A DNA stretch of 5,436 bases from Aquisalimonas sp. GTDB taxonomy: Bacteria; Pseudomonadota; Gammaproteobacteria; Nitrococcales; Aquisalimonadaceae. Positions within the stretch are counted from its first letter, which is position 1, and the number at the start of each line of letters is the position of its first letter. The translations under genes were made by a program, and so were the position numbers. Under the pieces are notes generated by a model, which worked only from the letters and a program-made list of their open reading frames with translations, was not told the origin of the DNA and ran no database searches. The DNA lies in NCBI GenBank assembly GCA_007127625.1, contig SKYZ01000143.1, positions 1-5,436 on the forward strand, written 5' to 3'. Positions 1-5,333 of the stretch are shown in pieces.

Positions 1-11
1 GGGGAAGCGGC

Positions 12-542
12 ATGCAGAACTACCTCGTCATCACGGCACTCGGGGAAGACCGCCCCGGGATCATCAACCGGCTCTCCGGAGCCATCGCCGACGCCGGCTG
101 CAACGTGGTGGACAGCCGCATGACGGTCCTCGGCGGCGAGTTCGCCGTGATGCAGATGATCGATGGCCGCTGGGATGCCCTGGCCCGGCTGGAAGATGCG
201 CTGCCGGGACTGGGGGACGAACTGGGCCTGCACATCCACTGGAAGCGGACCCGGGAACAGGAACGCACCCGCAACCTGCTGCCGTACAGCGTCGAGGTGG
301 TCGCCATGGACCACCCCGGCATCGTCCACCAACTGGCCCAGTTCTTCTCCGGACGCGGAATCAATATCCGCGACCTCAGTACGACGCGCTATCCCGCCGC
401 GCATACCGGGACACCGATGTTCGCCGTGAACATGCTACTGGAGGTGCCGGGGGAGACACAGATCGCGGTGCTGCGCGAAGAGTTCCTGGATTTCTGTGAT
501 CAGATGAATCTGGACGCAGTGTTCGAGCCGGTCAAACACTGA
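12..542 (+). CDS. gcvR: Glycine cleavage system transcriptional repressor-like protein, two ACT domains (GcvR family)
   Basis: The 176-residue product has two tandem ACT domains and no DNA-binding domain. Domain 1 (about residues 3-75) opens with YLVITALGEDRPGI, nearly the same as the start of E. coli GcvR, and includes the DSRMTVLGGEF segment. Domain 2 (about 92-170) carries AMDHPGIVHQL and GINIRDLSTTRY. In E. coli, GcvR (about 190 aa) binds the activator GcvA when glycine is low and so represses the gcvTHP glycine cleavage operon; the same role is inferred here, acting in the cytoplasm by protein-protein contact and glycine sensing. The ATG at 12 puts the first beta strand at residues 4-10, as expected, and a GGGGAAG stretch at 1-7 can serve as ribosome binding site. 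The gene is complete, but anything upstream is cut off. A generic ACT-domain regulator is the alternative if no gcvA/gcvTHP exists in the genome. Confidence 0.87.
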   Translation: MQNYLVITALGEDRPGIINRLSGAIADAGCNVVDSRMTVLGGEFAVMQMIDGRWDALARLEDALPGLGDELGLHIHWKRTREQERTRNLLPYSVEVVAMDHPGIVHQLAQFFSGRGINIRDLSTTRYPAAHTGTPMFAVNMLLEVPGETQIAVLREEFLDFCDQMNLDAVFEPVKH

Positions 543-565
543 GGAGCAGGTGTGTCAGCAGCATG

Positions 566-597
566 GCTGAGCGCTGAATCCCGGTGCAGCGCTCAGC
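566..597. terminator. Stem-loop between convergent gcvR and perM, possible bidirectional terminator
   Basis: A perfect 11-bp inverted repeat, GCTGAGCGCTG (566-576) and CAGCGCTCAGC (587-597), flanks a 10-nt loop. It lies 23 bp after the gcvR stop and its right arm includes the perM stop codon (593-595, minus strand). Neither strand has a T tract after the stem, so it is not a classical intrinsic terminator. It may still halt polymerase with Rho or protect both converging 3' ends. The stem is seen in the sequence; the function is inferred from its position. Confidence 0.45.
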
Positions 598-1723
598 GCT
601 GCTCCAGGCCGGGCTGGTCGTCACCGTGTTCGAGGGCGGCGGCTCCTGACTCGCCGGAGGACGACTCTCCCCCCGCGTCCGTGGACGGCCAGGCTTTGAG
701 GATGGCCTGAATCACCGTCGCCAGCGGGATCGCGAAGAAGATCCCCCAGAACCCCCAGACACCGCCGAAGAACAGAATGGCGACGATAATCGCCACCGGG
801 TGGAGGTTGACCACCTCGGAGAACAGGATCGGCACCAGCACGTTACCGTCCAGCGCCTGGATGATGGCATAGGCGATCATGACCCAGGCGAACTCCGGCC
901 CGAATCCGAACTGGAAGTAGGCAATCAGCCCCACCGGAACCGTCACCACGGCCGCACCGATGTACGGGATGATCACTGACAGGCCCACTGTGAGCGACAG
1001 CAGCATCGCGAAGGACAGACCCAGCAGCGAGAAGGTGATGTAGGTCACCGCCCAGACGATGAGAATCTCCAGGAACTTGCCCCGGACGTAGTTGCCGATC
1101 TGGGCGTCCACGTCATGCCAGACAGTGGCCAGAAGATCACGGTCCCGCGGCAGATACCGGGTGACCCAGTTCACCAGCGCTTTCTTGTCCTTGAGGAAGA
1201 AGAACACCAGAAACGGAAGCAGCACCAGGTAGACCAGCATGGTGATGACCACCACCACCGACTGGAACGAGAACTGGGTCAGCACCCGCTGCCCCCAGTC
1301 CAGAGCCTCGCGACGGATGGCGAAGATCATGTCGGAGATCTGCTGCTCGGAGAACAGCTGCGGGTACTGCTGGGGCAGCTGCATCAGCAGGGACTGACTG
1401 GTGCTGAGAATCTTGGGCAGTTCGTCGACCAGCTGCGTGATCTGATTGACCAGCACCGGGATCAGGGCGAAGAACACCAGCAGAAGACCGGTGAAGAACA
1501 GCACGAACACCAGGGTAACGGCGAGCAGGCGGGGCAATCCCCAGTACTCGAGCTTGCGCACGATACCCTCGAGCAGATAGGCCACCACCAGGCTCGCCAG
1601 CACCGGCGCCAGAATGTTGCCCAGGAAGATAATCGCAGCGAGACCGGCCAGCAGCACCACAGCCAGGCCGATGACCTGCGGATTGTCGAAGTGGCGACGG
1701 AACCAGTCGCGAATCAACTGCAT
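593..1723 (-). CDS. perM: AI-2E family transporter / PerM-type permease (YfgO-like)
   Basis: This 376-residue polytopic inner-membrane protein matches the AI-2E transporter family (PF01594; E. coli PerM/YfgO about 353 aa). Hydrophobic segments lie at about 18-35, 37-55, 65-93, 155-178, 215-235, 238-270, 277-297 and 305-343. A soluble stretch at about 94-150 separates the N-terminal hairpins from the rest, as is usual in the family. Family-like motifs include IIPYIGAAVVTVPVG (251-265), DGNVLVPILFSEVVNLHP (292-309) and GVWGFWGIFFAIPL (321-334). The tail (345-376) is polar and acidic, hence probably cytoplasmic and disordered. The substrate is unknown; some family members export autoinducer-2 or act as ion/H+ antiporters, and PerM itself is poorly characterised. 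The ATG at 1723 is chosen because GGAG (1733-1730) sits 6 nt upstream and the protein then starts with the family-like amphipathic MQLIRDWFRRHF. The frame stays open far upstream, but that extension is only antisense to bepA. It is divergent from bepA, which keeps the perM-bepA pairing of E. coli. Confidence 0.88.
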   Translation of the reverse strand: MQLIRDWFRRHFDNPQVIGLAVVLLAGLAAIIFLGNILAPVLASLVVAYLLEGIVRKLEYWGLPRLLAVTLVFVLFFTGLLLVFFALIPVLVNQITQLVDELPKILSTSQSLLMQLPQQYPQLFSEQQISDMIFAIRREALDWGQRVLTQFSFQSVVVVITMLVYLVLLPFLVFFFLKDKKALVNWVTRYLPRDRDLLATVWHDVDAQIGNYVRGKFLEILIVWAVTYITFSLLGLSFAMLLSLTVGLSVIIPYIGAAVVTVPVGLIAYFQFGFGPEFAWVMIAYAIIQALDGNVLVPILFSEVVNLHPVAIIVAILFFGGVWGFWGIFFAIPLATVIQAILKAWPSTDAGGESSSGESGAAALEHGDDQPGLEQR

Positions 1724-1765
1724 CAATGACTCCGGGGCCTGCCGGCCAGGACGACGAATCGAGGC

Positions 1766-1771
1766 ATGATA
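1766..1771 (-). promoter_or_regulatory. Possible -10 element for perM
   Basis: On the minus strand TATCAT (1771-1766) matches five of six bases of TATAAT and lies 43 bp upstream of the perM ATG. No good TTGACA-like hexamer lies at the proper distance; the nearest, TTGCAC, is only 8 nt away. Transcription would start near 1759. This is a weak candidate resting on the -10 hexamer alone. Confidence 0.28.
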
Positions 1772-1798
1772 GCGCGTCGGTGCAACCGCAGGAAACGC

Positions 1799-1826
1799 GG
1801 AACGGCTTTTGCCGACGCTGGTCCAA
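1799..1826 (+). promoter_or_regulatory. Candidate sigma-E (RpoE/AlgU-type) promoter for bepA
   Basis: GGAACGG (1799-1805) is followed after 16 nt by TCCAA (1822-1826). This resembles the extracytoplasmic stress sigma-E pattern GGAACTT, 16-17 nt, TCAAA/TCTGA: the GGAAC core is exact and the -10 is close. The start would fall near 1833, giving a leader of about 75 nt. E. coli bepA (yfgC) is, to my knowledge, a sigma-E regulon member, so the site makes sense in front of this gene. It overlaps a possible sigma-70 promoter in the same region. Confidence 0.42.
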
Positions 1827-1837
1827 GCGAGCACAAT
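1809..1837 (+). promoter_or_regulatory. Possible sigma-70 promoter for bepA
   Basis: TTGCCG (1809-1814) and CACAAT (1832-1837) each match four of six consensus bases and are spaced by the ideal 17 nt. Transcription would begin around 1843-1845, about 62 nt before the GTG start. The element interleaves with the sigma-E-like hexamers, so basal and stress transcription could share this region. The call is weak because such matches arise easily by chance. Confidence 0.3.
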
Positions 1838-1847
1838 GGCCTGGACA

Positions 1848-1872
1848 GCCCGGGCGGGGCCCGCGCCCGGGC
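1848..1872 (+). promoter_or_regulatory. GC-rich hairpin in the bepA leader
   Basis: The palindrome GCCCGGGC occurs twice, at 1848-1855 and 1865-1872, with a 9-nt spacer, so the two copies can form an 8-bp all-GC stem in the mRNA. It ends 14 nt before the AAGGAG ribosome binding site (1887-1892). With either candidate start it would lie in the 5' leader and could affect initiation or mRNA stability. No T tract follows, so it is not an attenuator by itself. Confidence 0.4.
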
Positions 1873-1906
1873 GGCCCGCGGCCAGCAAGGAGATCGTGAG
1901 CAGCCC

Positions 1907-3358
1907 GTGAGACGTGCGATCATTGTCATTATTGCGCTGGTATTCGGCACCCTGGCGAGCGCTACGGCTCCGGTTGCCGACGAACGCGTGCGCCTTCCGG
2001 ACCTGGGCGACCCCGCCAGCCGGACGCTGTCGGTGCCGGAGGAACGACGGTTGGGGCAGCAGCTGATCCGCCAGGTGCGCCTGCGGGTGCCCATGAGCGA
2101 CGATCCGGAACTGCGCCACTACATCCAGGATCTGGGCCAGCGTCTGGCTTCCCGGGCAGACACGCCGGACATGGCCTATTCGTTCTTCGTGGTGGACAGC
2201 CCGTCGGTCAACGCCTTTGCCATGCCGGGCGGGTATATCGGCATCAACCGCGGCCTCATCGAGCGCACCCGGTCGGAGAGCGAACTGGCGGCGGTGATGG
2301 CCCACGAAATCGCCCACGTGTCCCAGCGTCACATCGCCCGCCGGCTGGATGACTCCCGGGGCGGCGGCCTGCAGACCCTCGGCATTGTCCTGGCGGCCAT
2401 TCTTATGGGCACCCAGGACGCCGATCTTGGCGGTGCCGCGGCCATTGGCGGTATGGCAGGGTCCATCCAGCAGCAGCTCAATTACAGTCGCTCCCACGAG
2501 CGCGAAGCGGACAACATCGGCCTCCGCATCCTCGCCGATGCGGGCCTCGACCCCGAGGGCATGCCCCGCTTTTTCGAGCGACTGGCGGAGGCGACCCAGC
2601 ACCAGCAACGCCCGCCGGAGTATCTGAGTACTCACCCGGTCACGGAGTCACGCATCGCGGAATCGCGCAGCAGGGCGCGCAGCCTGAGCAATGGCGCCCC
2701 GGATGAAAGCATCACCTTCGGCCTGATGCGGGCGAAGATGCTGGTGGCGAGGGCCAACGATCCCGAGGCCGCGATACGGCACTTCGAGGCGGAGCTCGAC
2801 GGCGACGACATGGAAGGCGACCGGAGTGTCGCAGCACGCTTCGGGCTGGCCCTCGCCCGGCTGGAGGAAGGTGATGCGGAGCAGGCGGCGCAGGAGATCG
2901 AGGCGCTGATGGAAAGCAGCGGTGAGCACCCGAGCTTCTTCATCGCGCTGGCACGGACGCAGCACGCCGCCGGAGACCAGGAACAGGCGCTGGAGACCCT
3001 GACGCTGGGTCTGGAGCTCTATCCCGGGCAGTACCCTCTGGCCATACACACCGCCAGGCAGCAATTGCGGCTGGATCAGCCTGCCGAAGCCCGCGAGCTG
3101 GTTCGGCGGCAGATCCAGCGGCACGGCGGGGACGGCGCGCTGCACCGGCTGCACGCGGAGGCGGCCAGCAAGGCGGGGCTGGAGTACGAGAGCATGCTCG
3201 CCATGGGCGAACATTACTACTACCAGGGAAATCTGCGTCTGGCGCTGGATCAGCTGGATAGGGTCGCCAACGCCTCTGAGGCGGAGATTCAGCAGCGCTC
3301 GCGGGCAGTGTCCCGCCGCCAGACGATACAACAGGAGCTGGAACGACAGCGCCGCTGA
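1907..3358 (+). CDS. bepA: Periplasmic M48 metalloprotease/chaperone with TPR domain (BepA/YfgC)
   Basis: With a GTG start the product has 483 residues (E. coli BepA 487). It begins with a Sec signal peptide: Arg-Arg at 2-3, a hydrophobic core at 4-16, and an AXA site at 17-19 predicting cleavage after Ala19. The M48 peptidase domain follows (about 45-260): the conserved NAFAMPGG at 102-109, the zinc motif HEIAH with His133, Glu134 and His137, and the third ligand Glu198 in an ExxxD motif (Glu198-Asp202). His243 in STHPVTES aligns with E. coli His246, the regulatory switch residue that can occupy the fourth zinc position. Residues from about 265 to 483 are Ala/Glu/Leu-rich helical TPR-like repeats, which in BepA contact the BAM complex. 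BepA helps assemble LptD and degrades misfolded outer-membrane proteins. The GTG at 1907 is preferred because it places the signal peptide at the N terminus; AAGGAG at 1887-1892 lies 14 nt upstream, a rather long spacing. The upstream ATG at 1766 would add 47 Arg/Gly/Ala-rich residues ahead of the signal peptide and overlap the promoters. Confidence 0.93.
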   Translation: MRRAIIVIIALVFGTLASATAPVADERVRLPDLGDPASRTLSVPEERRLGQQLIRQVRLRVPMSDDPELRHYIQDLGQRLASRADTPDMAYSFFVVDSPSVNAFAMPGGYIGINRGLIERTRSESELAAVMAHEIAHVSQRHIARRLDDSRGGGLQTLGIVLAAILMGTQDADLGGAAAIGGMAGSIQQQLNYSRSHEREADNIGLRILADAGLDPEGMPRFFERLAEATQHQQRPPEYLSTHPVTESRIAESRSRARSLSNGAPDESITFGLMRAKMLVARANDPEAAIRHFEAELDGDDMEGDRSVAARFGLALARLEEGDAEQAAQEIEALMESSGEHPSFFIALARTQHAAGDQEQALETLTLGLELYPGQYPLAIHTARQQLRLDQPAEARELVRRQIQRHGGDGALHRLHAEAASKAGLEYESMLAMGEHYYYQGNLRLALDQLDRVANASEAEIQQRSRAVSRRQTIQQELERQRR

Positions 3359-3431
3359 TCCCCGCACGTATCCCCGAAGCGGCCGCATCCGGTATCCTGC
3401 CATCATCATCGGAACTGCTGGCGGGTCGAGT

Positions 3432-4166
3432 ATGCAATGGGACACGGCCAACCCCGGAGCCACGGGCGCGGGCGGATTCGCCGAGGCCTGGACCGCATGG
3501 CTGGAGCCCCTTGCCGAGGATCTGCGCCGCACGGAGCCCGGCTCCAGCGAGCGCGAGCACGCCATCGCCCGCGTGATCGAGCAAATGCGGAGGACAATGT
3601 TCGGCATCGACACCGCCGGGAACATGCCGGGCAGCGGCGCAGGCGGGGCAGAACAATGGCTGCGCGGCGTGGCGCCAGTACTGGGCTGCTGGCCGCAGCT
3701 CAGCGCCCCGCTGCAGGCCCTCGAGCGGGCGCTCACGCGCCTGACGGACGCGACGACGGCGGCTTCGGGCGAACTGGAACAGGTGATGGAACGTGCCGGC
3801 GGCCGGTGGCGCGAACGCGCCCTTGCCATGCCGGCGGCATCCATCGACGCATGGTGGCTGGCGGAACAGTGGTCCCTTGCCATGGAGGAGGCCTGGGATG
3901 AGCGCCTGGAGACCGCGACCCACGGGGCGGCGCTTCGTGAACTGCAGCGGACCCGGGAGGAGTTTCGTCAGGCGGCGGCATCGTTGCTCGATACAGCGGC
4001 GACGGCGCTGGGACTACCCGGCCCGACGGCCGTCGCGGAGCTTGAGGCCGCCGTCGATCGACTTGATCGCGCCCACGACCGCGATGCGGATGCGCTGCGC
4101 GCCGAGATCGCGGAACTCCGCGAGGAAGTGAGACGGCTGCGCCGGGACGGCAATCACAGTGACTGA
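3432..4166 (+). CDS. phaE: Class III polyhydroxyalkanoate synthase subunit PhaE (short form)
   Basis: The 244-residue product resembles the C-terminal half of PhaE (PF09712), the non-catalytic partner that activates class III PhaC and helps place it on PHA granules. The recognisable part is IDAWWLAEQWSLAMEEAWDE (138-157), matching the family's conserved Trp/Glu helix, then helical residues 165-193, then GLPGPTAVAELEAAVDRL (194-211), matching the family's GLPTR-x-E-(hydrophobic) segment. A charged coiled coil runs from about 200 to 238. The N-terminal 130 residues are Ala/Glu/Arg-rich helices with a Gly-rich linker (about 59-73) and little visible conservation. A. vinosum PhaE is about 357 aa, so this is a clearly shortened version. 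The ATG at 3432 has only a weak GGCGGG-like ribosome site. The 3' end overlaps phaC by 8 bp, which strongly supports the assignment. I see no signal peptide or membrane span, so it is cytoplasmic and granule-associated. Confidence 0.75.
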   Translation: MQWDTANPGATGAGGFAEAWTAWLEPLAEDLRRTEPGSSEREHAIARVIEQMRRTMFGIDTAGNMPGSGAGGAEQWLRGVAPVLGCWPQLSAPLQALERALTRLTDATTAASGELEQVMERAGGRWRERALAMPAASIDAWWLAEQWSLAMEEAWDERLETATHGAALRELQRTREEFRQAAASLLDTAATALGLPGPTAVAELEAAVDRLDRAHDRDADALRAEIAELREEVRRLRRDGNHSD

Positions 4167-5175
4167 CTCGCACCCCCCCTCCTCCGACGCCAACGACGAC
4201 CCGGCCCCGCCGCAGCATGCGGCGTCGGGCGCTCCCCGGCAGGAGATCGCGGCGCGGTCCCCGTGGCGGCTGTACCGCTACACGGAATCGGCCAAGGAGG
4301 GGCCGCCGGTCTGTATCGTCTATTCCCTGATCAATCGACCCACGTTACTGGACCTGGACGCCGAGTACAGCTTAGTGCGTCGGCTCATGGAGCAGGGCCG
4401 CGACGTCTATCTGCTGAGCTGGGACGACCCTGCCCCCTGGCAACGACTTCTGGGCCTCGCAGACTATGCCCTGCGCTTCCCGCGGCAGGCGATTGATGCG
4501 CTCTGTCGCCACCGGGGCGTGGACGCGGTGGACGTGCTCGGGATCTGCCAGGGCGGACTGCTGGCACTGATCCATGCCACCGTTTTTCCTGCGCGCATTC
4601 GCCGTCTGGTGCTAATGGCGACGCCGGTGGACACCCATCGGGGCGAGCACCGGCTGGGACGGCTCCTGCGTGCGTCGGGCCCCGTGCCCCTCAGCCGGAA
4701 CGTGGCGGGCGCGGAGCTCGCGGCTGCGTTTGCGAGCCTGCGACTCACCGACCTTGCCGTGCGACGGTATCGGCCGGGCTCGAGCAGGCCACCTGAAGCC
4801 GCACAGAGTTGGCAGAAAATGGAGGCATGGATGTACGACTGTCCGGATCAGCCAGCCCGACTGGTGCAGGAAACGGTGGACTGGCTGTACCGCGAGAACC
4901 GCCTGGCCCGGGGGCTGCTGGAGCTGGACGGGCACCGCGTAAGCCTTGATGCATTGCGCTGCCCCGTCTTCAACATTGCTGCAAGCAGAGACCACCTGGT
5001 ACCCGCCGAGTCGGCACTGGCGCTGGCAGAGTGGCTGCCGGAGGGCCAGGTATCGTCCCGACTGGAACCCGGTGGGCACCTGGGCCTGTTCGTCAGCGGG
5101 CGATCCCAGCGGACCCTGGCACCAGCCATTGGTGCCTGGCTGGACACCGACGGCGAGCCAAGGGCGCCACATTGA
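4159..5175 (+). CDS. phaC: Class III poly(3-hydroxyalkanoate) synthase catalytic subunit PhaC
   Basis: This 338-residue alpha/beta-hydrolase-fold enzyme polymerises 3-hydroxyacyl-CoA into PHA with release of CoA, at the surface of cytoplasmic granules. The lipase-like box is GICQGG (128-133) with nucleophile Cys130. Asp278 in SRDHLVP and His307 in PGGHLGLFVSG complete the triad. The Asp-His spacing (29) equals that of A. vinosum PhaC (Cys149, Asp302, His331), and Cys-Asp is 5 residues shorter. WRLYRY (36-41), IVYSLINRP (53-61) and MEAWMYDCPDQP in the later part also match class III enzymes, and the size fits class III (about 355 aa) rather than class I (about 590). The first 30 residues are Asp/Pro/Ala-rich and look disordered, in place of the helical N terminus of A. 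vinosum PhaC. The lid region between the box and MEAW is diverged. The start is GTG inside the phaE stop overlap, with GGGACGG 8 nt upstream; there is no other in-frame ATG/GTG before the conserved core. Translational coupling to phaE is likely. Confidence 0.9.
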   Translation: MTDSHPPSSDANDDPAPPQHAASGAPRQEIAARSPWRLYRYTESAKEGPPVCIVYSLINRPTLLDLDAEYSLVRRLMEQGRDVYLLSWDDPAPWQRLLGLADYALRFPRQAIDALCRHRGVDAVDVLGICQGGLLALIHATVFPARIRRLVLMATPVDTHRGEHRLGRLLRASGPVPLSRNVAGAELAAAFASLRLTDLAVRRYRPGSSRPPEAAQSWQKMEAWMYDCPDQPARLVQETVDWLYRENRLARGLLELDGHRVSLDALRCPVFNIAASRDHLVPAESALALAEWLPEGQVSSRLEPGGHLGLFVSGRSQRTLAPAIGAWLDTDGEPRAPH

Positions 5176-5179
5176 CTGG

Positions 5180-5200
5180 CGGGCACGGAATTTGTGCCTG
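5180..5200 (+). terminator. Small stem-loop after phaC
   Basis: GGCAC (5182-5186) pairs with GTGCC (5194-5198) around a 7-nt loop, extended by a G-U and a C-G pair to 5180/5200. It starts 5 nt after the phaC stop. No T tract follows, so it could at most stabilise the 3' end or assist Rho-dependent termination. The stem is short and could be chance. Confidence 0.25.
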
Positions 5201-5236
5201 GGCGGACACACTGTTGCGACGCACCAACAAAAGTGC

Positions 5237-5264
5237 TTGCCATGTGTCTCGGCATGACTACAAT
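5237..5264 (+). promoter_or_regulatory. Strong sigma-70-like promoter pointing right
   Basis: TTGCCA (5237-5242) and TACAAT (5259-5264) each match five (-10) or four (-35) consensus bases and are separated by 16 nt. The -10 is followed by a GCGG discriminator, and transcription would start near 5271. It is the best sigma-70 candidate in the window. No gene starts within the remaining 165 bp, so the target is either beyond the window or a non-coding RNA. Confidence 0.55.
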
Positions 5265-5304
5265 GCGGTCATCAGGTCGTGGTCACAGTGGCAAGAGAGT
5301 GGCC

Positions 5305-5333
5305 AAAAAAAAAGCCCCCTCGGGTGAGGGGGC
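5305..5333 (-). terminator. Intrinsic (Rho-independent) terminator, minus strand
   Basis: Read on the minus strand, GCCCCCTC (5333-5326), loop ACCC, GAGGGGGC (5321-5314) forms a perfect 8-bp stem followed at once by nine T (5313-5305). This is a textbook terminator for a transcript coming from the right. On the plus strand the stem is followed by ATAAAGG, so it should not stop phaC transcription in that direction. It implies a minus-strand transcript whose gene lies beyond 5436 or whose non-coding part is in 5334-5436. Confidence 0.8.

Noticed and set aside
1766..1906. ATG at 1766 as the bepA start
   Set aside because: It would put 47 basic, Gly/Ala-rich residues before the signal peptide and would start inside the candidate promoters. 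The GTG at 1907 gives a normal signal peptide and the expected length.
1724..2635. Open minus-strand extension upstream of the perM ATG (would give a 680-residue protein)
   Set aside because: This part is antisense to bepA, has no relation to the AI-2E family and lies before a well-placed ATG with GGAG 6 nt upstream. The open frame reflects high GC content.
3359..3431. Promoter for phaE in the gap after bepA
   Set aside because: A TATCCT hexamer at 3393-3398 has no suitable -35 partner and no other convincing pair is visible. phaE may be read from bepA or from a promoter I cannot recognise.
2648..3923. Long minus-strand open frames opposite bepA and phaE
   Set aside because: Their translations are rich in Arg, Pro, Ala and Ser with no family motif, and they lie opposite genes with clear conserved motifs. 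They are shadow frames.
5305..5313. A9 tract as a programmed slippage site
   Set aside because: It lies outside any gene and is fully explained as the T tract of the minus-strand terminator.
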